A stretch of 64,000 nucleotides of DNA from JABHQR01 sp043812455 (GTDB lineage Archaea > Nanobdellota > Nanobdellia > Woesearchaeales > GW2011-AR9), in NCBI GenBank assembly GCA_043812455.1, contig JBDRMB010000029.1, positions 1-64,000 on the forward strand, in the 5' to 3' direction. The translations under genes and the position numbers were made by a program. The notes under the pieces were generated by a model. It did not search any database, had not been told where the DNA came from, and saw only the letters and a list, made by a program, of their open reading frames with translations. Below are positions 50,603-59,213 of this stretch, piece by piece (the stretch's first letter is position 1; every line of letters begins with the position of its first letter).

Positions 50603-51793
50603 CTAATCTTCCTTCAATTCAACAGTAAGTTCGCGAACTTCGATAGTCTTACTTGGTACCACTTGTAATGCATTGTTACCTTCAACAACATCATCACTAA
50701 TATCAATAGTATAAGACAATTCCCTAGTATCAAAATGACTTTTATCCCCGTTTACATTGATATAACCAGTCTTTTCAGAAGTGTCATCAACAAAATCTAA
50801 AGTTACTTTAACAAAACTATCTTCATCTTCAACAGATTCCAGTTCTTCTTTGTCAAGTCCAAAATAATAAGTAGTATACTCAATTTCTTCCAAATTAGAG
50901 ATAATTTTCATATGATAAAGTTCATACTCTTCATATTCAGTGTAAAAAGTAATATCATTCTCACCGCGATAAACTAGTTCTGGTGAAAACTCGATTGGAA
51001 CCATACTCAAACCACAATCTGGAACTCCAGAATAAATATTATAATCGTTAATTGTGATGATTAATCTTCCAACATCATCATAATCACATTCTGGCTGGAA
51101 CCTCAATTCCAATGCTTCTAAGTTATCATATTCAGTTTCTGATATTAAGAAAGTATTGCTTGCAGATTGGAAATTTAAATCAGTTACTCTTCCTACAACT
51201 TTTACTCTTTCAATACTGGCAGAATTAGTTTTCCAGAATGCAAGTCCTGGTGAAGAAACGCTAATACTAACATTGTTAACATTTTCTAATGAATAATCAG
51301 GAATAGTGATTATTGGATTTTCGTTCTCATCCAACGGTTTATTGTAAAGTTCTTCCCCATTAACAGTTATTATCAAATTCCCTTGTCCTGAACTTATGGA
51401 AAAACTCATTACAACACTATCAGTATTATCTAAATCATCAACTTCAAAAGTAAATTCAGCAGCTTCTTCAGAAAAAATACCATTTTTTGCATAAAGTGTA
51501 CTTTTCTCTAACAGAATTTTACTTTCAGTTTTTGTATAAATGCGCATTGAAGCCAAGCTGTGTTCAACTTCATCCAAAGACAAATATTCAATTTTTCCAG
51601 GATATTCACTTAAGAGAACTTGTTCTTCAACAGTTGAACTGGTATCTTCAACACTCCCCCCATCAGAATCGCCCAAAATGTTTGCTCTTTCTTCAGGAGA
51701 TACTACAATAATGAACATGATAATCAAACCAGCCACAATAGCTAAAAATATTGCTGCTGCTGCAGCTTGCCCCTTTTTACTTGACTTAAACAT
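50603..51793 (-). CDS. Pilin-like surface protein, 396 aa
   Basis: A 396-aa protein starting MFKSSKKGQAAAAAIFLAIV. KKG before QAAAAAIF is a class III (type IV pilin/archaellin) signal, followed by a hydrophobic helix (to about residue 28). The rest is extracellular beta sandwich with NNVSISVSSPG, NDITFYTEYE and ALQVVPSKTIEVRELTVELK. The start 51793 is chosen over the open frame to 51940 because that upstream part overlaps structured element D. TATATAAA at 51818-51826 lies ~28 nt upstream in the leftward sense. It heads the second surface cluster. Confidence 0.75.
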   Translation of the reverse strand: MFKSSKKGQAAAAAIFLAIVAGLIIMFIIVVSPEERANILGDSDGGSVEDTSSTVEEQVLLSEYPGKIEYLSLDEVEHSLASMRIYTKTESKILLEKSTLYAKNGIFSEEAAEFTFEVDDLDNTDSVVMSFSISSGQGNLIITVNGEELYNKPLDENENPIITIPDYSLENVNNVSISVSSPGLAFWKTNSASIERVKVVGRVTDLNFQSASNTFLISETEYDNLEALELRFQPECDYDDVGRLIITINDYNIYSGVPDCGLSMVPIEFSPELVYRGENDITFYTEYEEYELYHMKIISNLEEIEYTTYYFGLDKEELESVEDEDSFVKVTLDFVDDTSEKTGYINVNGDKSHFDTRELSYTIDISDDVVEGNNALQVVPSKTIEVRELTVELKED

Positions 51794-51849
51794 CTTCAAG
51801 GTAAAATAAGTACTCTCTGATATATAAATATTGCTTTTCTTGAGGCACC

Positions 51850-52051
51850 GTAGAATTGCTTTTTGCATCCAAAGGTCAAAACTTTTTCTATAAACATAAT
51901 CAGGCTCGTCGCGAGGGGTTGCCCCATACATGAAAATCAAAAACTATTGATTTTCAGTACTGAAATTAAGTAGTTTCTTAATTTCATGTACGGGAACGCA
52001 GATCTATTGATAAAATATTGAAAGTTTTGAAGATGCATTTAGCAATTCTAC
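51850..52051 (+). ncRNA. Structured intergenic element D (with extended apical arm)
   Basis: The longest copy. GTAGAATTGCT (51850-51860) pairs with 52041-52051. TGCATC (51864-51869) pairs with 52032-52037. The internal loop CAAAGGT (51870-51876) faces AA (52030-52031). CAAAACTTT (51877-51885) pairs with 52021-52029. The core GTCGCGAGGGGTTGCCCC begins at 51908. Where A and C have a short TAC loop, D has a 9-bp TACATGAAA/TTTCATGTA arm with two further hairpins, then GGGAACGCA (to 52000). A TATA box (51818-51826) lies ~25 nt before the first stem, fitting a start at the base of the fold. It separates a leftward pilin-like gene from rightward Pelota. Confidence 0.6.
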
Positions 52052-52080
52052 AGAGCCTTTTCTTTAGAAGAGCTAAAAAG

Positions 52081-52097
52081 TTAGCATCCTGAGGTCA
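52081..52097 (+). repeat. Lone copy of the element 5' arm (TTAGCATCCTGAGGTCA)
   Basis: This 17-mer matches the 5' arm and loop of element A (TTAGCATCCTAAGGTCA at 3100-3116) with one change, but has no full partner arm after it. It lies 30 nt beyond element D and could pair GCATC with GATGC of D's 3' arm, competing with D's own stem. It may instead be a remnant of a deleted copy. Confidence 0.5.
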
Positions 52098-52155
52098 CAA
52101 AACAAGAAAAATTAAATAAAGCAACAGATAAACTAACTATAAGCACAAACCAAAA

Positions 52156-53208
52156 ATGGACATTATCAACAAAGATTTCAAAAAAGGTACTGTAAAGTTA
52201 AAAATTAACGATGCTGATGATCTATGGTATCTTAGCCATTTAATAGATCCTGGCGATTTTGTTAGAAGTAAAACTACTCGAAAAATTAAAATTGGTGATA
52301 ATGAAAATGCTTCGGTTGTCAAGAAGACTGTAACTTTAACAATTGAAGCCGAAAAAGTTGAGTATGTTGTAGAAAATAATATTCTTAGAGTTAATGGAAA
52401 AATTGCGCAAGGTCCAGAAGAATATCCTAAAGGAAGTTACCAAAATATTAGTTTAGAAGAAGGTAGCGAATTCTTACTTGAAAAAGTTCACTGGATGAAA
52501 TATCAAAAAGATAAATTGAAAGAAGCTAGTGAAAAAAAATACAGTTATTTGATTTGCTTATTTGATCGCGAAGAAGCTTTATTTGCTTTAACTAAAAAGT
52601 CAGGCTACCAGATTCTTGGTAAAGCTACTAGTGATTTACCTAAAAAGGGTAATCCTAGCCCGGCACAACAAAGTAACTTTTATCAAGAAATAATCAAAGC
52701 ATTAGATACTTATCAAGCAAGATATAACTCTGAAAGTATTATTCTAGCTTCTCCAGCTTTTTATAGAGAAGATTTATTGAAACAAGTTAAAGATAAAGAG
52801 CTCAGAGCAAAGATTGTAAGTGTTGTGTGCAATTCCGTTAGTGACCCGGCTTTAGATGAAGTCATGCGCAGACCAGAACTTAGAGAAGTACTTAAACAAA
52901 GCAGAAATAGAGAAGAAATGCTTTTAGTCGAAGAATTGTTGGAAGAAATCGGTAAGAATGGTCTTTATTCTTACGGTAAAAAAGAAGTTCTTAGCGCAGT
53001 TGAAGCTGGTGCAGTTTCAAGATTGCTCTTAACGGAAAAACTAGTACAAAAAGAAAGAATGGAAGGGGATTATACTAAAATTGATGAAGCCCTGAAAATG
53101 GTTGATAACTTAAAAGGTGAAGTCCATATCATTTCAAGCGAAAATGATGCCGGTAAAAAAATTGATGGTTTAGGTGGAATTGCCGCAATTTTAAGATATA
53201 AAATTTAA
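52156..53208 (+). CDS. pelA: Pelota (Dom34), ribosome rescue factor
   Basis: A 350-aa archaeal Pelota. The three eRF1-like domains are present: N-terminal Sm-like fold (GTVKLKINDADDLWYLSHLI, then RSKTTRKIKIG), a central domain (SYLICLFDREEALFAL) that lacks the GGQ of eRF1 as expected, and a C-terminal domain (EAGAVSRLLLTEKLV). With aIF/EF1-alpha and ABCE1 it splits stalled ribosomes. A TATA-like stretch (AAATTAAATAAAGC, about 52110) and an A-rich leader precede the ATG; no strong ribosome-binding site is seen. Confidence 0.95.
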   Translation: MDIINKDFKKGTVKLKINDADDLWYLSHLIDPGDFVRSKTTRKIKIGDNENASVVKKTVTLTIEAEKVEYVVENNILRVNGKIAQGPEEYPKGSYQNISLEEGSEFLLEKVHWMKYQKDKLKEASEKKYSYLICLFDREEALFALTKKSGYQILGKATSDLPKKGNPSPAQQSNFYQEIIKALDTYQARYNSESIILASPAFYREDLLKQVKDKELRAKIVSVVCNSVSDPALDEVMRRPELREVLKQSRNREEMLLVEELLEEIGKNGLYSYGKKEVLSAVEAGAVSRLLLTEKLVQKERMEGDYTKIDEALKMVDNLKGEVHIISSENDAGKKIDGLGGIAAILRYKI

Positions 53209-53303
53209 TTCTGAGATTCCAATTTTTAGTAAACATTAGTATAAAAAGAATATACTTCTCTGAAAATAATTTCTAAAATATTGTTATTTATCCTCTATTT
53301 TTA

Positions 53304-53323
53304 AAAACTTTTAAAAGTTTTTT
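53304..53323 (+). terminator. AT palindrome plus T-run after pelA
   Basis: AAAACTT-TTAA-AAGTTTT (53304-53321) is a perfect inverted repeat ending in a run of T, 95 nt after the Pelota stop. It may be the transcript end, although such AT-rich palindromes can also be operators for the TrmB-like gene that starts at 53471. Confidence 0.4.
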
Positions 53324-53470
53324 ACCCCTTAAGCGTTATTTTGCAAAACCACAACCTTTTAATAGTAGTTCTTTTTACTGATAAGCTAGTAACAAAAAAT
53401 TGAATTTACCAAAATTTGATGGTTGTTACAAGTTTAATTTGTTTCAAAAAAAGAGGGGGTTTGGGGTAAA

Positions 53471-54268
53471 ATGATTGTAAAAGACGATTTATTGGTCGAA
53501 TTGAGAAGATATTTCGACTTGAACTTGTACGAAGTTAAACTGTGGGCAGCATTACTTAGTAGAGGTGTTTCTACAGCAGGTGAACTTTCTGATATTGCAG
53601 ACGTACCAAGAAGTAGAAGTTATGACGTTCTAGAATCTTTAGAAAAGAAAGGTTTTGTAGTAATGAAAACAGGTAAGCCAATCAAGTATATTGCAATTCC
53701 ACCAACTGAAGTAGTTAACAGAGTTAAGAAAAATATGCAAATTAACGCTCAGGAAAAAATTAAAAGATTAGATACCGTTAAGAACTCAGAATTATTAAAT
53801 GAATTAGAATCACTACATTCTAACGGAATTGCTTTAGTTGATCCAACAGAATTGAGTGGATGTTTGAAAGGCCGACATAATTTATACAACCATTTAGATT
53901 ACTTAATTAAGAATTCTAAGAAAAGTGTTAACATTATGACCACTGATCAAGGATTTTTAAGAAAAGCAGAAGGTTTAAAATCTTCATTGGAAAAAGCTAG
54001 GAAAAGAGGAGTTAAAGTTAGGATTGCAGCTCCAATGAACAAAGAAAACAAAAAAGCTAAAGATGGTCTGAAAGGTATTGCTGACATTAGAAACTTAACT
54101 AAAATTAATTCCAGGTTTGTTAATGTTGATGGAAAAGATTTGGTGTTTATGATGTTGAACGATAAAGAGGTTCACCCAACTTATGATTTAGGAATTTGGG
54201 TAAAGACTCCATTCTTCGCAACATCTATGGACAGCATGTTTGACCATGTTTGGAATACCTTAAAATAA
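53471..54268 (+). CDS. TrmB-family transcriptional regulator
   Basis: A 265-aa regulator. The N-terminal winged helix fits TrmB: LNLYEVKLWAALLSRGVSTA, then SDIADVPRSRSYDVLESLEK and KGFVVMKTGKPIKYIAIPP. A coiled linker follows, then a C-terminal PLD-like effector domain (KKSVNIMTTDQGFLR and ARKRGVKVRIAAPM). Family members usually control sugar metabolism or transport; the ligand here is unknown because no sugar transporter is adjacent. A GGGGGTTTGGGGT stretch just before the ATG replaces the usual ribosome-binding site. pheS follows on the same strand behind its own promoter. Confidence 0.88.
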   Translation: MIVKDDLLVELRRYFDLNLYEVKLWAALLSRGVSTAGELSDIADVPRSRSYDVLESLEKKGFVVMKTGKPIKYIAIPPTEVVNRVKKNMQINAQEKIKRLDTVKNSELLNELESLHSNGIALVDPTELSGCLKGRHNLYNHLDYLIKNSKKSVNIMTTDQGFLRKAEGLKSSLEKARKRGVKVRIAAPMNKENKKAKDGLKGIADIRNLTKINSRFVNVDGKDLVFMMLNDKEVHPTYDLGIWVKTPFFATSMDSMFDHVWNTLK

Positions 54269-54373
54269 GGTTTTTTTAACCTTAATTTTTATTTTTCTCT
54301 TTCTTAATTTATTGCTTTTAACTTTACAACCGAGTTAATTTTATAAATGAACATCCATTCTTATTCTCTCATT

Positions 54374-55936
54374 ATGGGGAATGAGGATTTGAGTAAAATA
54401 AGTTCTAAATTACATCCATTAGAACGGAAAATATTACCAGTATTAAAGGAAACTATTGATTACAATAAGATTATTGAACTTTCTGAACTGCAAGAAATTG
54501 AAATTATGCGAGCTTTGCAGTGGTTAGCTAACAAAGAGGTTATTGAACTTAAACAAGAATCTTTCAAAGTTGTAATTTTGGATCAGAATGGATTAAAATA
54601 TTCAAAAGAAGGCCTTCCAGAACGAAAATTCTTAGAAGTTCTTAACGAAAAATCAGATCAAGCATTAAGTGTTGATGAGATCCAAGAAAAAACCGGTCTT
54701 TCCAAAGAAGAACTTAACGTTAGTTTAGGGCAACTTAAACGTAAAATCGCAATTGAAATTGAAAAAGGCGATAAGGGATTAAGTGCTAAGATTACACAAC
54801 GAGGTAAACAATTACTAAGAGAAGCTAGTCCAGAAGAAAAATTCTTAATGCGCAAATTTCCAATTAAGCTTGAAGATATCAAAGATCTTGATAAATTAGC
54901 ATTTGATGAACTGAAAAAGAGAAAAGGCTTTGTTAAAGTTGATGATGTGAAAAAAAATGAGATTACTTTGACTAAATTAGGCGAAAAACTGTGTCAAGAA
55001 GATTTTAGTGCTGAAGTTGTTAATCGATTGACGACAAACATGCTAAAAACTGGCAGTTGGAAAGATCAATCATTTCGTGCTTATGATGTAGAAATCAACG
55101 TGCCTAAAATTTATCCTGGGAAAGTACATTTTGTGAACCAGGCTGTAGATTATATTAAAAGTATTTGGCTAGAGATGGGCTTTCAGGAAATGAATGGTAA
55201 TTATGTTCAATCGTCATTTTGGGATCTGGACGCTTTATTTGTTCCACAAGATCATCCTGCTAGAGAAATGCAAGACACTTTTTATTTAAATGGTAAAGCT
55301 AAATTGCCAGATTTCTGGGAAAAAGTAAAACAGGTCCACGAAAACGGTGCTGATACTAACAGTAAAGGATGGAACTACAAATTTTCTAAAGAAGAAACTG
55401 AAAAATTATTGTTGAGAACTCATACTACTGTCCTTTCAGCACAAACTATTGCTTATTTGAAAAAAGGAACTGAAGAAGAAACAAGAAAAAATCTTCCTGC
55501 CAAATTTTTTGCAGTAGGTAAAGTTTTTAGGAATGAAACTTTAGACTGGAAACATTTGTTTGAATTTTATCAAGTTGAAGGTATTGTTATTGACCCAAAC
55601 GCTAATTTGAAACATTTGAAAGGTTATCTTCGTGAATTTTACAAAAAAATGGGTTATACTGATGTTAGAATGAGACCTGCACATTTCCCGTACACAGAAC
55701 CAAGTGTTGAAGTTGACGTTTATCATCCTGTGAAAAAAGAATGGGTTGAACTTGGCGGAGCAGGAATATTCCGACCTGAAGTTGTCAAACCTCTGCTAGG
55801 ATTTGAATGTCCAGTACTTGCTTGGGGACAAGGGATGGGTAGAATCATTTCTGAATATTGGAAAATTACTGACATCAGAGATCTTTACAAGAACGATCTG
55901 AAACAGTTAAGAGAAATGAAAGCGTGGTTGAAATAG
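54374..55936 (+). CDS. pheS: Phenylalanyl-tRNA synthetase alpha subunit
   Basis: A 520-aa class II synthetase subunit, archaeal length, with N-terminal winged-helix repeats (ALQWLANKEVIELKQE and QLKRKIAIEIEKG). The catalytic core contains SFWDLDALFVPQDHPAREMQ, the motif 2 region KVFRNETLDWKH, and motif 3 ELGGAGIFRPEV with WGQGMGRII. The subunit binds ATP and phenylalanine and works as (alpha-beta)2 with PheT at 57.5 kb. The TATA-like TTTTATAAAT at 54338-54347 overlaps an upstream in-frame ATG (54347), so the second ATG at 54374, ~30 nt away, is the likelier leaderless start. Confidence 0.95.
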   Translation: MGNEDLSKISSKLHPLERKILPVLKETIDYNKIIELSELQEIEIMRALQWLANKEVIELKQESFKVVILDQNGLKYSKEGLPERKFLEVLNEKSDQALSVDEIQEKTGLSKEELNVSLGQLKRKIAIEIEKGDKGLSAKITQRGKQLLREASPEEKFLMRKFPIKLEDIKDLDKLAFDELKKRKGFVKVDDVKKNEITLTKLGEKLCQEDFSAEVVNRLTTNMLKTGSWKDQSFRAYDVEINVPKIYPGKVHFVNQAVDYIKSIWLEMGFQEMNGNYVQSSFWDLDALFVPQDHPAREMQDTFYLNGKAKLPDFWEKVKQVHENGADTNSKGWNYKFSKEETEKLLLRTHTTVLSAQTIAYLKKGTEEETRKNLPAKFFAVGKVFRNETLDWKHLFEFYQVEGIVIDPNANLKHLKGYLREFYKKMGYTDVRMRPAHFPYTEPSVEVDVYHPVKKEWVELGGAGIFRPEVVKPLLGFECPVLAWGQGMGRIISEYWKITDIRDLYKNDLKQLREMKAWLK

Positions 55937-55991
55937 AACATAATTTATTTTTACTAAAATACATTAAAACAAACAAAAAAAAATACAAAAA

Positions 55992-56756
55992 ATGACAAAA
56001 GCAAAAGACATAGCTAAATATTTGGACGAAGAACTAAAGGTCGCAGAGATTGAAGACCATTCTAATAATGGTTTGCAAGTTCAAAATAGTGATAATACAG
56101 AGATCAAAAAAGTAGCCTTTGCAGTTGATGCTAATGTTGAAACCTTTGAAAAAGCTGCCCAAGCGGGGTGCCAGATGCTTATAGTTCATCATGGCCTAAT
56201 TTGGGATGGTATCAAATCCGTTACTGGACTAGACTATTCACGAGTCAAGTTCCTTATTGAAAATGATTTGGCATTATATGGTGTGCACCTCCCTTTAGAT
56301 GCCCATCCAAAGTATGGTAATAATTCCCAATTAGCTAAATTGCTAAGTTTGAAAAATTTGAAAGAATTTGGAAAATATCATGGAACTGCAATAGGTTTTA
56401 TTGGACAATTTTCAGGAACTCTAGCTGATGTTAAAAAAATCTTAGAAAATAATGATATAAACACAAAATGCTGGGAATTTGGTAAGAAGGATAACGAACA
56501 GATTAAAACCATTGGTATAGTTTCTGGTGGTGGAATGATGTCAATTAAAGAAGCTAGCGAAATAGCTGCAGATTTATTGCTAACTGGAGATGATAGTAGT
56601 TATAGTGCTTACTCCTGGGCAAAGGAATTGCAACTTACTGTAATCATTGGCGGACACTACAAAACTGAAGTTTGGGGAGTAAAGGCTTTGATGCCAATTA
56701 TCAAAGAAAAATTTAATGTTGGCGTTGAATTTATTGATGTGCCAACTCCAATTTAA
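55992..56756 (+). CDS. Nif3-like metal-binding protein
   Basis: A 254-aa Nif3/YbgI-family protein. DHSNNGLQVQ, VAFAVDANVETFEKA, MLIVHHGLIW (two His ligands), GVHLPLDAHPKYGNN, a middle GIVSGGG, and a final GGHYKTEVWGVKAL with the C-terminal His/Glu ligands are all present. The family has a di-metal site. It is annotated as GTP cyclohydrolase 1 type 2, but the physiological role is unsettled. The gene is between pheS and the Yip1-like gene on the same strand, separated from pheS by 55 nt. Confidence 0.9.
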   Translation: MTKAKDIAKYLDEELKVAEIEDHSNNGLQVQNSDNTEIKKVAFAVDANVETFEKAAQAGCQMLIVHHGLIWDGIKSVTGLDYSRVKFLIENDLALYGVHLPLDAHPKYGNNSQLAKLLSLKNLKEFGKYHGTAIGFIGQFSGTLADVKKILENNDINTKCWEFGKKDNEQIKTIGIVSGGGMMSIKEASEIAADLLLTGDDSSYSAYSWAKELQLTVIIGGHYKTEVWGVKALMPIIKEKFNVGVEFIDVPTPI

Positions 56757-56765
56757 GATTGTAAT

Positions 56766-56801
<36 letters not shown>

Positions 56802-56856
56802 CAATCAGAAGAGGTTATGATAAATAAAAATAACAAATCAATTGAGGTTTAAAAAA

Positions 56857-57513
56857 ATGATGAATAGATTTTTTGCAACTTGGAAAAATGTTGTGTTCAA
56901 CCCCATGGAAACTTTCCAACAGTTACCTAACAAAAACCAAATTAAAAATGGTTCTTGGTTTTTCATTAAAGTGCAGGTTCTTATGGCAGCAGTGCTTTTA
57001 TTGTTTTTTCTAATAACCTTACCATTAAGAATGTTACCTTACGCTTTTCAAGGGGGAAGTGAAACTTTAATTGGTGGTTTTGGATTATTTGCTAGTGCTT
57101 TAATCATGGTGATAGCTGTCCCATTTATAATATTAATATCTTGGGGATTTTTATTTGTAGGCGCAGGAATATTACATTTATTCGTTAAATTATTTGGTGG
57201 AAAAGGACCTTACCGTGAAACTTTTCAGGCAGTAGCTTATGCTTCAGCGCCAGCAGTTTTTAATGGAATACCAATAATAGGATATTTTGCTCCAATTTAC
57301 ATAGTAGTATTACAAGTGATTGGTATCAATAAAAGACAAAAACTTTCTGTTGGAAGAAGTGTTGGAGTAGTATTGTTGCCGGGAGCAATTATACTTGCAA
57401 TATTAATGATATTACTGATTATAGGACTTATTTTCTTGTTCGCAACTGCAGCAGGTGGTGCAATGTTAACAGGAAATTCGGTTTTATCAGGACTTGGAGG
57501 ATTACTTAACTAA
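56857..57513 (+). CDS. Yip1-domain membrane protein
   Basis: A 218-aa protein of the Yip1 family. A short cytoplasmic start (FFATWKNVVFNPMETFQQLP) matches the family's entry motif, then five hydrophobic helices (for example VLMAAVLLLFFLITLPL and AVPFIILISWGFLFVGAG), with FQAVAYASAPAVFNGIPIIG as the conserved Yip1 core. The function in archaea is unknown. Start 56857 is chosen because GAGGT lies 8 nt upstream; TTG at 56842 is less likely. Its stop is immediately followed by the pheT ATG, so it is probably cotranscribed with pheT. Confidence 0.85.
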   Translation: MMNRFFATWKNVVFNPMETFQQLPNKNQIKNGSWFFIKVQVLMAAVLLLFFLITLPLRMLPYAFQGGSETLIGGFGLFASALIMVIAVPFIILISWGFLFVGAGILHLFVKLFGGKGPYRETFQAVAYASAPAVFNGIPIIGYFAPIYIVVLQVIGINKRQKLSVGRSVGVVLLPGAIILAILMILLIIGLIFLFATAAGGAMLTGNSVLSGLGGLLN

Positions 57514-59172
57514 ATGCCAACCATAACTGTCAATAAAGAAGTTTTTGAAGAACTGGTCGGGAAGAAATTACCTCTTGAAGAACTGAAAGATCGAATTAGT
57601 ATGCTAGGTACCGATCTTGAAGGGATTGAAGGTAATGAAATCAAAGTAGAGATTTTTCCTAACCGGCCAGACATGCTTTCTGTGCAAGGTTTTGCCAGAG
57701 CATTTTCTTCTTTTATTGGAGTTAATACTGGATTGAAAGAGTATAAGGTTGAAAGTTTTGGAAGTTCTTTAACTGTTAAGGATTTACCTTCACAATGGCC
57801 TTATGCGATTGCATGTATTGTTAAAGGTTTAAATTTTGACAATGAGAAGATTAAAGAAATAATCCAAGTACAAGAGAAGCTTGGTACAACATTCACCCGA
57901 AATAGAAAGAAAGGGGGGTTAGGATTATACCCGCTTGAAAAAATTAATTTCCCAGTAACTTTTACTAGTAAAAAACCAGAAGATATAACATTTCGACCAT
58001 TAGAGTTTCCAACAGAATTAACTGCAAAACAAATCCTTTCAAAACATCCAAAAGGTAGAGAACATGGTTACATCATGGAGGGGTGGGACAAATATCCAGT
58101 TTTTATTGATTCTAAAAACAAAATTATGTCTATGCCACCTATTATCAATTCTCATGATGTTGGAAAGATTGACGAAACTACTACTGATGTTTTCATTGAA
58201 GGAACTGGTCCAGATCTAAACACGATAATGAGTTCACTCTATATTCTTACCACAACTTTAGCTGATATGGGAGGAAAAATTTATTCCTTAGAAATAATCT
58301 ATCCTGACAAAAAATTTCTATTTCCTGATTTCACTCCAGAAAAAATTGAACTTGACTTAAAGTATATTAACAAAATTTTAGGTTTGGAACTTGATGAAAA
58401 AAAGGCTTCTGAATTGCTGGCACGGATGGGTTTCGGCTATGAGAATGGAAAAGTGCAAGTTCCTGCGTACAGATCAGATATCTTACATCAAATAGATTTT
58501 GCAGAAGATATTGCAATTGCCTATGGATATGAAAATTTCGAAGAAGTTATCCCTAAAGTTGCAACTGTTGCTAGTGAAGATAAGTTTGAAAGGTTTGCGA
58601 AAAAATTGCGTGAGATTCTCATTGGAGTACGATTACTTGAAATCAAAAATTATCATTTAGTTAAGTATGAAGATCTTACAGAAAAAATGCTGGAAGGAGA
58701 AAAGTTAATTGATGATGTTATTAAACTCAAGAATTCTTTAGGTGAGCATAATACCTTACGTTATAATTTGATGGTAAGTTTGCTGAAAACTTTAACTGAC
58801 AATCAAGATAAAGAACAGCCATTAAATATATTTGAAATTGGCAGAGTATTTTCCAAAGATAAATCCACAGAAACTGGAATTTTAGAAAAAGAACATTTAG
58901 CAGTTGCTATATGTCACGAAAAAGCGGACTTCACTGAACTCAAACAAGTGCTTGAAATTCTCGGCACTGATTTAGGTGTTGAATTGATAGTTAAAGAATC
59001 TGATGAAGATAATTTCATTTCAGGTAGAGCTGGGAAAATTATGCTTGAAGGTGAAGAAGTTGGAATCATTGGCGAAGTTCATCCACAAGTTCTTAATAAT
59101 TGGAATTTGGTTGTTCCAGTAAGCCTTTTTGAAATTGATGTAGAATTGTTATTGGGTAAGATATTATTTTAA
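57514..59172 (+). CDS. pheT: Phenylalanyl-tRNA synthetase beta subunit
   Basis: A 552-aa archaeal-type PheT, without the EMAP-like N-terminal domain of bacteria. It contains EIFPNRPDMLSVQGFARAFS, the B3/B4 domain with TTFTRNRKKGGLGLYPL, the B5 segment KASELLARMGFGYENGK, and a degenerate class II core (NIFEIGRVF then GEVHPQVLNNW). It pairs with PheS in charging and editing tRNA-Phe. The ATG directly follows the Yip1-like stop. pheS and pheT are thus on one strand with two unrelated genes between them, a split arrangement. Confidence 0.95.
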   Translation: MPTITVNKEVFEELVGKKLPLEELKDRISMLGTDLEGIEGNEIKVEIFPNRPDMLSVQGFARAFSSFIGVNTGLKEYKVESFGSSLTVKDLPSQWPYAIACIVKGLNFDNEKIKEIIQVQEKLGTTFTRNRKKGGLGLYPLEKINFPVTFTSKKPEDITFRPLEFPTELTAKQILSKHPKGREHGYIMEGWDKYPVFIDSKNKIMSMPPIINSHDVGKIDETTTDVFIEGTGPDLNTIMSSLYILTTTLADMGGKIYSLEIIYPDKKFLFPDFTPEKIELDLKYINKILGLELDEKKASELLARMGFGYENGKVQVPAYRSDILHQIDFAEDIAIAYGYENFEEVIPKVATVASEDKFERFAKKLREILIGVRLLEIKNYHLVKYEDLTEKMLEGEKLIDDVIKLKNSLGEHNTLRYNLMVSLLKTLTDNQDKEQPLNIFEIGRVFSKDKSTETGILEKEHLAVAICHEKADFTELKQVLEILGTDLGVELIVKESDEDNFISGRAGKIMLEGEEVGIIGEVHPQVLNNWNLVVPVSLFEIDVELLLGKILF

Positions 59173-59213
59173 ATTATTCTTATTAAATTTAACATTCTCG
59201 GAACAATAAAACC

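Noticed and set aside
51794..51940. N-terminal extension of the pilin-like protein
   Set aside because: It overlaps element D and a TATA box, and the class III signal peptide begins at 51793.
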